DNA of 22,141 bases from positions 1-22,141 of the IMG/VR virus record IMGVR_UViG_3300013253_000004. One strand, 5' to 3'. Both the position numbers and the translations under genes were made by a program. Positions 1 through 6,999 of this stretch are shown one piece after another. The notes below the pieces were generated by a model. The model was not told where the DNA came from. It made no database searches and saw nothing but the letters and a program-made list of their open reading frames with translations. Numbering within the stretch: position 1 is the stretch's first letter; every line of letters starts with the position of its first letter. This stretch comes from a virus.

Positions 1-28
1 TCTCAAACTTTTCATCGATTGTGGACAT
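1..28 (-). CDS. Start of a gene cut by the window edge, probably prohead scaffold gp22
   Basis: Only the first nine codons are present; they read MSTIDEKFE on the minus strand. The start is well supported: an AGGAG ribosome-binding site (34-38) lies just upstream, and a T4-type late promoter (TATAAATA, 71-78) precedes it. In T4-like phages the prohead protease gene 21 is followed by the scaffold gene 22 and then the major capsid gene 23. Synteny therefore suggests the scaffold protein. Nine residues cannot prove this, and gp23 or a small unknown protein remain possible. Confidence 0.5.
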
Positions 29-33
29 GGTTG

Positions 34-38
34 CTCCT
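34..38 (-). promoter_or_regulatory. Shine-Dalgarno site AGGAG of the left-edge gene
   Basis: AGGAG on the minus strand, 5 nt before the ATG at 28. Strong Shine-Dalgarno sites are scarce in this block, so this one suggests high translation, as expected for a major head-assembly protein. Confidence 0.7.
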
Positions 39-70
39 ACGAATAAGACTGCGGTGTGATTTGCTATATT

Positions 71-78
71 TATTTATA
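71..78 (-). promoter_or_regulatory. T4-type late promoter TATAAATA
   Basis: Exact TATAAATA on the minus strand, 43 nt upstream of the ATG at 28 and directly after the gp21 stop codon (81-83). A second, overlapping match AATAAATA lies at 67-74. This octamer is the T4 late-promoter consensus, read by host RNA polymerase carrying the phage late sigma factor gp55. Position and exact match make a late promoter for the next head gene likely. Confidence 0.75.
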
Positions 79-80
79 AA

Positions 81-728
81 TTAAAGACTTCTCAAGAAAG
101 CCGCAAACGCGGAAATCTTTCTCTCTTGAAGTTCCATGGGGTTTGGCGCGGAATCAAGGGCATCCTTGATAGCATCGAATTGAGACTCTTTGAGTCTGCC
201 ATCGACCATAACCCACTCACGTCCCTCATAAATGCCTTCAACGAAAGCATCTGGGGCAGAAGGATCTGCTACGATATCCGCAGCAGTGGCAAGCATGAAG
301 TCATCACCGACAACGTTGGTGGCACCTTCGCGCTTGATTGAACCGAGACCTCTAGAAGAGACTCCCAGTTGTACACCTTCGTCCAAAAGGGACTGGGCAA
401 TCTTACCCATTGGTGTATCGAGCAGCTTTGCTTTACCGATGAAGTTTGTACCTTCTGGTACAAGTTCAACGATCTTGTGACTTACTCTGTCAAGATTGAT
501 AGTCGGACCCTCGGGATGACCGAGTTCACCAAGAGCTCTGCCACGGTTGATAAAAGACTCCGTGTACTTATCGACTTCACGCTTCATGGTGCTGTACTTG
601 TACATGCGACCATTACGGTTAGTCATCTCAGTTTGGAGAAAGATACCCTTGATAAAGGTATTCTTTTTACCATCAGATTCTTCGTGGAGAATCTCAATGG
701 ATTCAATCTCTTCCGTGATCAGTTTCAT
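81..728 (-). CDS. 21: Prohead core protease gp21
   Basis: A 215-residue protein matching the T4 gp21 family of prohead maturation proteases (herpesvirus-assemblin-like fold). In the prohead this enzyme cleaves scaffold and capsid proteins before DNA packaging. Visible signatures are the GHPEG motif with the likely catalytic His71, the LGVSSRG motif with the nucleophile at Ser124 or Ser125, and a downstream acidic stretch DIVADPSAPDAF (Asp151/Asp155). The reading frame stays open upstream to 884, but the residues before Met53 are basic and unlike the family. An AGAGGAA ribosome-binding site (736-742) lies before the ATG at 728, so that start was chosen. The gene overlaps the preceding small acidic gene by 26 nt. 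Length agrees with T4 gp21 (about 212 residues). Confidence 0.93.
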   Translation of the reverse strand: MKLITEEIESIEILHEESDGKKNTFIKGIFLQTEMTNRNGRMYKYSTMKREVDKYTESFINRGRALGELGHPEGPTINLDRVSHKIVELVPEGTNFIGKAKLLDTPMGKIAQSLLDEGVQLGVSSRGLGSIKREGATNVVGDDFMLATAADIVADPSAPDAFVEGIYEGREWVMVDGRLKESQFDAIKDALDSAPNPMELQERKISAFAAFLRSL

Positions 729-969
729 CAGTAGTTTCCTCTGGTTCTTGTTCAGTTTCGACTTCATCCTCTGCGGATGCCTCAGGTGTTTCCACCTCAG
801 GTTCACCGTCCTCAGGTACATGCGGGAACATTGCCTGAGCAATGTCTTGCTTAGATGCGTCAACTGCCATAGCAGCTTTAACATTTAGCATGTCCTTCAA
901 TTTGGACAGCGCGTCAGCCTGGTCGTTGTTCCAAAGCAAATCAACGATGTCTCGTTCTTGTGTTGACAT
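703..969 (-). CDS. Small acidic protein between portal and protease; prohead-core candidate (gp67-like position)
   Basis: An 88-residue protein. Residues 1-45 look helical, with alternating leucines and charges (DLLWNNDQADALSKLKDML) followed by an Ala/Lys/Asp segment ending in AQAMF. Residues 46-88 are very acidic and disordered, rich in Glu, Pro and Thr. T4 carries small acidic prohead-core proteins (gp67, gp68) between genes 20 and 21, and this gene has the same place, size range and composition. By analogy it would sit inside the prohead and be cleaved by gp21. No catalytic or binding motif is visible. The start lacks a clear ribosome-binding site but follows an AATAAATA late-promoter match. 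The function is inferred from synteny and composition only. Confidence 0.7.
   Translation of the reverse strand: MSTQERDIVDLLWNNDQADALSKLKDMLNVKAAMAVDASKQDIAQAMFPHVPEDGEPEVETPEASAEDEVETEQEPEETTDETDHGRD
736..742 (-). promoter_or_regulatory. Shine-Dalgarno site that fixes the gp21 start
   Basis: AGAGGAA on the minus strand, 7 nt before the ATG at 728. It lies inside the end of the small acidic gene and supports an internal start, giving a 215-residue gp21 rather than the 267-residue open frame. Confidence 0.7.
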
Positions 970-981
970 AATAAAACTTGA

Positions 982-2607
982 CTATATTTTATTTATTAGA
1001 TTTGTTACTTGACGGCGCGGGCGGGTTCTTGCCTGCTGGATCTGCGCCTGTTTCAGCTCTTGATCAAGGGCAGCGTTGTCCTGTTCCATATCCATAGCAT
1101 TCTGATCCATTGCCACCTGGTCAAGTGGATCAATAATCCTACCATTCTTGATATCGTCATCCATTTGGACGTCAAGTTCTTCCATCTCGGTTTCTGATTG
1201 ACCGAGGATCTGAGCTCTAACATACTCAGTAGAGAAGTAGCGACCCATGTAGGGTTCCATTTGGGCAATGACGCCGAGCTTCTCATTCAACATCTCAAGA
1301 TTCTTGAGCTCTGTGAAGTGGTTATCATAAAGGTAGTCATATTGGATATGCTCCTTCATGTCTTCCCAATCTTCAGGAGCGATAACTCCTTTGAGGATCA
1401 GTTGAGTCTTGAGGATGTCATGGAATAGTTCGCTAAACTTCTTACGAAGCTTACCTACAAACTTAGTGAACTTCAGTTCATCGCGGAGAATCTCTGAGGA
1501 TCTACCAAGGTTGAAACTGGTATTTGAATCGAGTCTACCAGCAGGTACGTTGAGCGCTTTGTACAGTTTAGTTTGGAAATACTGAATGTCAGTCAGTTCT
1601 CCGAGGTTCTGCCCGCCAGGAAGAGTAGTGATTTCTGTCCCGCGCCCTCCCTCGCGACGTGGAAGCCAGAAGTCTTCCATCATGGACATGTACTTACGAT
1701 CGTCACGGATCTCACCAGTGTTGGCATCGTATACCAGCTTGTTGCGGTAACGACTCATCACCTCACGAAGGTATTGCTCCGCCTTTACCTTCGGCAAGTT
1801 GCCCACATCGATGTAGAAGATTCTACGTTCGGGTGCGCGGGAGATACGATAGATCACCAAGGAGTCTTCAATCATCTGAAGTTGATTGAGAACCTTGATA
1901 GCCTTGTGGAGATACGAGAGAACAATGTTCCTATTCGTATCCATGATTCCAGAGGTCACATAGGAAATAGCATCCTTAGCGATCCTGATACCAGTGTTCG
2001 CGGAAGTATTGTTGAGACCTTTGGGGTTGTAGAGGAAATATTCGTCGATCTTACCGAAGTCCAACTTCATGAACTCTTCGGTGTTCTGCGGACTCTTATT
2101 AATCTGCCTTACTTTTTTGATCTTCTGGGGATCAACATAGCGCAACTCCAGGATACCATCCTGGGGTCTATTCAGATCGATTACCTTATGATAATACAAA
2201 CGCCCATCGATGTACCATCTGCGGAACATCTCATGGGCTTTAGTGTCGAATCCAATCAGGCGCTTGATATAATCAAACTCCGTGCGGATCAGATTCTTTA
2301 CAGAGTCACTAACCTCAAGGTTAGAGAGCTCGATTTGTACAGGTGAATCGTTCTGATCAGTAACGATTGCCTCTTGAATAATATCCTCAATGGCAGAATC
2401 AACTTCTGGATGCATCGCCATAACGCGATACTTCTTAACCATGTCATATTCGGTCTTGAAGTTGCCGTCAAGATCGACATACTGACCATAGTAACCACCA
2501 GCGATAAAGCTAGTAGCGCCGTCCTCATTTGTAGGGGCAATGGGAGAAGGGGCACTCTTTGCCTTCTTCTCCCTTTCCCTAAATGAAAATCCAAAAAGTT
2601 CCGCCAT
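982..2607 (-). CDS. 20: Portal vertex protein gp20
   Basis: A 541-residue protein matching the T4 gp20 portal family (T4 about 524 residues). Twelve copies form the ring at one head vertex through which DNA is pumped by gp17 and to which the neck attaches; it also starts prohead assembly. The recognisable core includes DSAIEDIIQEAIV near residue 75, GFDTKAHEMFRRWYIDGRLYYHK near 120-142, the APERRIFYIDVGNLPK segment near 260, and EDFWLPRREGGRGTEI near 310. The C terminus is a Gln/Asp/Met-rich helical tail, as in cyanophage gp20. It lies between gp19 and the small prohead-core candidate, the standard T4-like order. A CTAAATA late-promoter motif lies 28 nt upstream. The gene is a common marker for cyanomyovirus diversity. 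Confidence 0.96.
   Translation of the reverse strand: MAELFGFSFREREKKAKSAPSPIAPTNEDGATSFIAGGYYGQYVDLDGNFKTEYDMVKKYRVMAMHPEVDSAIEDIIQEAIVTDQNDSPVQIELSNLEVSDSVKNLIRTEFDYIKRLIGFDTKAHEMFRRWYIDGRLYYHKVIDLNRPQDGILELRYVDPQKIKKVRQINKSPQNTEEFMKLDFGKIDEYFLYNPKGLNNTSANTGIRIAKDAISYVTSGIMDTNRNIVLSYLHKAIKVLNQLQMIEDSLVIYRISRAPERRIFYIDVGNLPKVKAEQYLREVMSRYRNKLVYDANTGEIRDDRKYMSMMEDFWLPRREGGRGTEITTLPGGQNLGELTDIQYFQTKLYKALNVPAGRLDSNTSFNLGRSSEILRDELKFTKFVGKLRKKFSELFHDILKTQLILKGVIAPEDWEDMKEHIQYDYLYDNHFTELKNLEMLNEKLGVIAQMEPYMGRYFSTEYVRAQILGQSETEMEELDVQMDDDIKNGRIIDPLDQVAMDQNAMDMEQDNAALDQELKQAQIQQARTRPRRQVTNLINKI
990..997 (-). promoter_or_regulatory. Late promoter match AATAAATA
   Basis: AATAAATA (form NATAAATA) on the minus strand, 21 nt upstream of the start at 969. 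It overlaps the last codons of gp20. The spacing fits the other late-promoter matches, but AT-rich gene ends give chance hits, so certainty is moderate. Confidence 0.5.
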
Positions 2608-2634
2608 TATATCAGGGGTGGACGTTATTCGTAC

Positions 2635-2641
2635 TATTTAG
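2635..2641 (-). promoter_or_regulatory. CTAAATA late-promoter variant before gp20
   Basis: CTAAATA on the minus strand, 28 nt upstream of the gp20 start, in the 54-nt gap after gp19. It sits in a short inverted repeat (TACTA/TAGTA around two bases, 2632-2643). The same heptamer recurs at matching distances before gp18, the tail fibre and the 84-residue gene. Confidence 0.6.
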
Positions 2642-2661
2642 TATAGCACGAGACGCCTCAC

Positions 2662-3267
2662 TTAATCACTCACCTTCTCGATGAGATTGTTGCCACTACC
2701 ACCGCCTGTGGTGAAGAACTGATATGCGAATTCAACGTCAAACTCTTCGTAAGAATCGTTATTGTCGTATGCCAGAGAGATCTGAGATACGCTGACGGGG
2801 AATGCGCCAATCAGTTTATACTCACGGATAGTCGAGAGACCACTGGCTCCAACCTTCTCACCAAACTTATCAAGTTGAAGTATATTGATATCTTGTAGAG
2901 TTGCGCCTGTGCCCGTCGCGGTGAGGGGAGCATCAGATCTATTGACGTCTACGCGGTTGGTAAGATCAATCCATCTCTCATAAGCACCACGAAGATCGAA
3001 AGCGTCGTCCATGTAGAAGGTAGCGGTCCAGGACTCGAAAGTTCTGTCGCCAGGCACCTTGAGAACTCTACCACGGAAGGGCAGTTCTACAGTTCCTACA
3101 GTGGAAGCAGGCAGAGCTGCCGACTTACACAGGTAGGACTCCAGCTTTTCGTCTGTCGGTTTCGCTTTTTCGGGGAATTCGTGATAGACTTGGAAAAGGT
3201 TAGGGCGTACGCCGCCCTTCACCTTTTGCTGAAAGTCTAGAATTCCAAGTTTGCTAAGTTCAGCCAT
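2662..3267 (-). CDS. 19: Tail tube protein gp19
   Basis: A 201-residue protein at the position and with the look of the T4 tail tube protein gp19 (163 residues in T4). Stacked hexamers of it form the inner tube of the contractile tail, through which DNA passes into the host. Recognisable parts are the N-terminal RPNLFQVYHEFP segment, the ALPASTVGTVELPFRGR motif typical of tail tube proteins (about residues 51-67), and the C-terminal ALPVSVS-like GAFPVSVSQISLAYD with an EFDVEFAYQFF strand. It starts 14 nt after the stop of gp18 and probably shares its transcript. The protein is about 38 residues longer than in T4. The extra length appears spread over loops, for example residues 105-125 rich in Ala, Thr and Gly. 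Confidence 0.93.
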   Translation of the reverse strand: MAELSKLGILDFQQKVKGGVRPNLFQVYHEFPEKAKPTDEKLESYLCKSAALPASTVGTVELPFRGRVLKVPGDRTFESWTATFYMDDAFDLRGAYERWIDLTNRVDVNRSDAPLTATGTGATLQDINILQLDKFGEKVGASGLSTIREYKLIGAFPVSVSQISLAYDNNDSYEEFDVEFAYQFFTTGGGSGNNLIEKVSD

Positions 3268-3281
3268 TGTTTTTAATTACC

Positions 3282-5258
3282 TCAGGATCTGCGGGGGACT
3301 ACTTCTTCAAATGCTACACCTGTGCGGGTAGCAACGAAGGTCAGCGTGATGAAGTTAATCGAGCGAGCGGGTTTGATGTAAATCTCTGCCACGAACTCGT
3401 TAGCATCAATCACAGCTGGTGTGTTGTTTGTCTCGTCGGCAACAACCAAGAAGTCGGTGATGCCTCTGCGTGCCTGAATGTCACGGAGGAAAGGTTCGAC
3501 TGTGTTGTTGAAACCGTTACGAGTGAACTCGTCGTTCAGTTCAAACAGGACTCCCTTCGCAGCATTGCCGATTGTCTTCTCAACGACGAGGAAGAGACGA
3601 CGGACATTGATGCGATCAAAAGCAGATGGTGAAGCGAGAGCAGTCTTATCACCGAAGAGGACAATACCCTGACCAGGCAGGCTGGTGATGGGGTTGACGC
3701 GGTTCTGATAGAGTTCGTCTCTTTCAGACTTCTTAGGTGAGTAAGCCAGTTTAATAGCGTTACGGATACCACCACGGTTCAGTCCAGCAGGGGAGAACCA
3801 GGGGTCACCGTTAGCAGTGGTAGAAGCGCAGAGACCTGCGACGTCACCGTTACATGCGACCCAACGATACTTATCGCTGAATCTATCGTACATGTACTTA
3901 TAACCACTGTCGAATACAGTGTAAGAGTTGCTAGCAACTGAGTCGAAGAAATTGACGATGTTGGAGGTTTGAGTAGCGCTATCGCTTACACCAACAACGG
4001 CACCCTTGTGAGGTGACACAAATGCCATACAATCTTTACGAGATGTTACGATACTGACAAGTTTGTTAACCTTTGCCAGGGACTCTGTTTCGTTAGCACC
4101 CGAACCACCCATGATCAGATAATCAATCTGAGTAGTTTCAGGGTCAGAGAAGAGATCGTAACCAGCGAGGATCTCACCCTGAGTAAGAGTGAAGTCATCT
4201 ACGCCACCAGTCAAGCTGTACTGGACATGACCCAGGACGTCGAAGGTAGTACCAACAACGGAACCAAGGTTACCAGCAGTTGTAGTAGGAGCGTTAGCGG
4301 AGATGTCCCATACAGACTCCTCGTGCTTACCCCAGTAGATGTAAGAAGAACCGTTCAGGATTCTCTCGGGGTAGTAGTTTTGAGCACCTTCGGTAGTCTT
4401 ACCGTCGGATGCTTTGGACAGGTAGGTCAGCTTCTCAAGGACTGTGTTAGGGTTACCTGTTACAGCACCTGTAGAATCGTAAACAACTACATGCATTTCG
4501 TCGAAGGCACCGCCGCGATCAGCAGCATAAGGTGAAGTGCCAGGACGAGGAGCGATCTGATTCCACTTGAGACCAGTGAAAACTTCTTGCTCGTTGTACC
4601 AAACTTTGACAGAAGAGATATCTACATCAGGAGTTCCATCTTCCAGAACGTCACCACCATTAGCAGAAGGTGTCCAAGCACCACCTGTTGTCCAGATGAT
4701 AGACATTCTTCTTGTGGTAGCATCCCAGGAGTGGATGTAAGCAGACTTAGTACCAGCAACGTTTTGGATGGCAGTACCAGGAGTAACAGCACCGTTAGGT
4801 ACAGAATCCAGATACAGGTTTTGGTCAGCACCACGGTCGATAACAGCAACCTTAATTGAGTTACCTTGTGCGCCAGCAGTACGTGCCGCCCATTCCCAGG
4901 TCATGCTGCCTGTGTAATATGCGCCTTCGTATGCTACAGAATTATCAATGCGGAGTGATGCTTGCCCGCCTACAGATGAATTGGTGAGTGTGGATCCAGC
5001 AGCTCTGACAACATCCAGGACACCACCATAAGCAAGGAAGCTGGAAGCAGCAAACCATGTCTCATAGTTGTCGTCGGTGGGTGCTCCAAAGCGGTCGAGA
5101 AGCTCGGACTCGGAGGTTACTCTAGTTGGGGTATTCGTAGGTCCTCTGCTAAAGGCACCTGCGATTGCTCCAACGTTAACCTGAACGGTCTCGATGGATC
5201 CAAGAGTCAGATCCTTCTCTTGGATCGCTACTCCTGGTGAGAGAAGCGTGCTAGCCAT
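3282..5258 (-). CDS. 18: Contractile tail sheath protein gp18
   Basis: A 658-residue protein, the same length as T4 gp18 (659). It forms the outer sheath that contracts to drive the tube through the host envelope. The N terminus (LLSPGVAIQEKDLTLGS) and the GAIAGAFSRGPTNTPTRVTS segment are typical of sheath proteins, as is the C-terminal core (NRGGIRNAIKLAYSPKKSERDELYQ, VLFGDKTAL, FDRINVRRLF, FVVADETNN-type strand and KPARSINFITLTFVAT). The central residues, about 90-400, form variable domains rich in Gly, Thr and Ser. A strong AGGAG ribosome-binding site (5267-5271) and a CTAAATA motif 41 nt upstream fit a very abundant late protein. It is followed closely by gp19. Confidence 0.97.
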   Translation of the reverse strand: MASTLLSPGVAIQEKDLTLGSIETVQVNVGAIAGAFSRGPTNTPTRVTSESELLDRFGAPTDDNYETWFAASSFLAYGGVLDVVRAAGSTLTNSSVGGQASLRIDNSVAYEGAYYTGSMTWEWAARTAGAQGNSIKVAVIDRGADQNLYLDSVPNGAVTPGTAIQNVAGTKSAYIHSWDATTRRMSIIWTTGGAWTPSANGGDVLEDGTPDVDISSVKVWYNEQEVFTGLKWNQIAPRPGTSPYAADRGGAFDEMHVVVYDSTGAVTGNPNTVLEKLTYLSKASDGKTTEGAQNYYPERILNGSSYIYWGKHEESVWDISANAPTTTAGNLGSVVGTTFDVLGHVQYSLTGGVDDFTLTQGEILAGYDLFSDPETTQIDYLIMGGSGANETESLAKVNKLVSIVTSRKDCMAFVSPHKGAVVGVSDSATQTSNIVNFFDSVASNSYTVFDSGYKYMYDRFSDKYRWVACNGDVAGLCASTTANGDPWFSPAGLNRGGIRNAIKLAYSPKKSERDELYQNRVNPITSLPGQGIVLFGDKTALASPSAFDRINVRRLFLVVEKTIGNAAKGVLFELNDEFTRNGFNNTVEPFLRDIQARRGITDFLVVADETNNTPAVIDANEFVAEIYIKPARSINFITLTFVATRTGVAFEEVVPRRS

Positions 5259-5266
5259 GCGTGGTA

Positions 5267-5271
5267 CTCCT
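5267..5271 (-). promoter_or_regulatory. Shine-Dalgarno site AGGAG of gp18
   Basis: AGGAG on the minus strand, 8 nt before the gp18 ATG. It is among the clearest ribosome-binding sites in the window, in keeping with the high copy number of sheath subunits. Confidence 0.75.
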
Positions 5272-5298
5272 GATGAAAGATTTCAATTTGTCTAATAT

Positions 5299-5305
5299 TA
5301 TTTAG
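5299..5305 (-). promoter_or_regulatory. CTAAATA late-promoter variant before gp18
   Basis: CTAAATA on the minus strand, 41 nt upstream of the gp18 start, in the 61-nt gap after gp17. It lies in an imperfect palindrome, TCTAA/TTAGA with a six-base centre (5291-5306). Confidence 0.6.
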
Positions 5306-5319
5306 AAAAACTCGTCTTT

Positions 5320-6999
5320 TCATCGATAGTCCCACATGAAGCTCCGATCCCCGTACTCATCTAGGTTATAACGCGCATCACCATCGTTCATATCTGCGGA
5401 CCACACGGTACCATCCGTGTCAACGATGCTCTCGTCTCCTAGTCCGTCCACGATAAAACCAAACGGAGCCATGTCCTGTTCGATCTGGTTCTTTTGCTCT
5501 TCGTAAATGCGCCGACGGATATCCTGATCCGTCATCTCTTTGAAATATTCCTGCTGTACCAACCATGAGAAAATGACAAGACACATCACCAAGTCATCAT
5601 GGTGACCCTCGTCTGCTTCAAATGATTGTTTGTTCTGAATGAATGTAGTTAGTTCTGAGATGATGTTGTAGTCTCTGACTACCAGTTTGTCATCTTCAAT
5701 CAATGTCTTGAGGTTAGAGCACCCCTGAGCTTTCACAACCTTGGACATCTTCACGCCCATCTGTGTCTTACCACCAGAGAATCCTTGTCCAACCATCTGC
5801 CCTGCGCGTCCACGCATAGCACACATGAGAACATTATCATACTCCAGATCATAGTGGAGCATTGATGCTACTGCCTCACCGATGTCATTTACTTCGATGA
5901 GTGTGTGAGCTCTATTGTACATCGTTGCTACGTTAAGGATAACGTTCGGTAGCAACATTGGTCTTATGTCGTGGTCTCTGTATTTTGCGACAAGAGTCCA
6001 GGGCGCAGTAGTGATATCAATAACCACGAAAGCGCTATAGTCCTGAGCGAGACCGCGACTAACGTCAACACAAACAATATAATCGTGATTATCTCTTGGA
6101 GATTCGTATACATCTAGACCCGCGTTAGATTGGATTGGGTCATCGTATGAAAGAATTCTAAGTTTGGCAGGAGCGATGAGTGTATCCACCGACCCCAGAA
6201 ACTCACACTCGAATTCTTGGGTGAACTGTCTTTCTGACGTGTTCGCAATAGTGGTCTTCTTCCATTCAGCATCCCTACCTGGGACTTCTGACCAGTGGAC
6301 CTCTGACCATATATAGCCGTTCCTATCCTTCTGTGCGTCAACCCACAACTTATAGAAGTGGTTCATCCCATTCGGCGTCGAGATGATGATGACTTTTGTT
6401 GATTTACCAGAAGTAATAGTAGGATAAACAGAGGCAAAGAATTGCTCTGCGATATGGTTTGGAATAAACGCGAACTCGTCGAGGAAGATGATATTAAACG
6501 ACATGCCTCGGACAGCAGACGCAGATGTAGAAGCTGCCAGTATCTTACTGCCATTTTCAAGTTCCATTGAACCTTTATTATACACCACAATTCCCTGTTG
6601 CATCCACAACGGGAGTTGTTCGTACGCCAACTGTAGCCTTCCCAACAGGTCACGTGCCGTAGACAGTTTGTTTGCCAGGATACCAATGTTCACGTTGTCA
6701 TTGAACAACGCATAGTGAAGTAGGTATGACACACAGGTGGTAGACTTACCAGTCTGTCGTGGCAGTTTAGCAATATTAAATCTGTGATCGTGGAAGTTCT
6801 GGATGAGCTTCTTCTGGAAGTCCCACATCTTGAACGGCACGACACCTTCGTCAAGAGAGATAATCTTGACGTAGTTCATCGCGAAGTATACAGGATCCTC
6901 CTTACACTTCAGATATTCTTTAATTTGTTCTTCAGTGAACTCAATCGGCGTCCCAACCTTTTTGAGGTTAGGGTTGCCGAGGTAACTATCAGCGGACAT
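5320..6999 (-). CDS. 17: Large terminase subunit gp17 (packaging ATPase and nuclease)
   Basis: A 559-residue terminase. It docks on the portal, pumps DNA into the head using ATP, and cuts the concatemer. The ATPase domain holds the Walker A motif PRQTGKST (residues 80-87, Lys85) and Walker B IIFLDE (170-175) with the catalytic Glu175. The RNase-H-like nuclease domain has Asp312 (CVDVSRG), Glu369 (LIEVND) and Asp468 or Asp469 (GHHDDLVM), matching the acidic triad of T4 gp17 (Asp401, Glu458, Asp542). The first two acidic residues are 57 apart in both proteins. It is shorter than T4 gp17 (610 residues), mainly at the N terminus. Its start overlaps the tail-fibre stop by one base (TAATG), which suggests translational coupling. 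gp16 lies upstream but is separated by six genes. Confidence 0.97.
   Translation of the reverse strand: MSADSYLGNPNLKKVGTPIEFTEEQIKEYLKCKEDPVYFAMNYVKIISLDEGVVPFKMWDFQKKLIQNFHDHRFNIAKLPRQTGKSTTCVSYLLHYALFNDNVNIGILANKLSTARDLLGRLQLAYEQLPLWMQQGIVVYNKGSMELENGSKILAASTSASAVRGMSFNIIFLDEFAFIPNHIAEQFFASVYPTITSGKSTKVIIISTPNGMNHFYKLWVDAQKDRNGYIWSEVHWSEVPGRDAEWKKTTIANTSERQFTQEFECEFLGSVDTLIAPAKLRILSYDDPIQSNAGLDVYESPRDNHDYIVCVDVSRGLAQDYSAFVVIDITTAPWTLVAKYRDHDIRPMLLPNVILNVATMYNRAHTLIEVNDIGEAVASMLHYDLEYDNVLMCAMRGRAGQMVGQGFSGGKTQMGVKMSKVVKAQGCSNLKTLIEDDKLVVRDYNIISELTTFIQNKQSFEADEGHHDDLVMCLVIFSWLVQQEYFKEMTDQDIRRRIYEEQKNQIEQDMAPFGFIVDGLGDESIVDTDGTVWSADMNDGDARYNLDEYGDRSFMWDYR

Noticed and set aside
729-884. N-terminal extension of gp21 to an upstream ATG at 884
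   Set aside because: The added 52 residues are Leu/Arg/Lys-rich and unlike the family. They are read out of frame through the small acidic gene, and a ribosome-binding site marks the ATG at 728.
819-1440. Plus-strand and alternative minus-strand frames within gp20 (such as 1053-1286)
   Set aside because: They are short, overlap gp20 in other frames and have no start signal; treated as shadows.
1573-2346. 257-codon open frame on the plus strand
   Set aside because: It lies entirely inside gp20, which is recognisable over its full length. It is the antisense shadow of a low-stop-codon region and has no family look.
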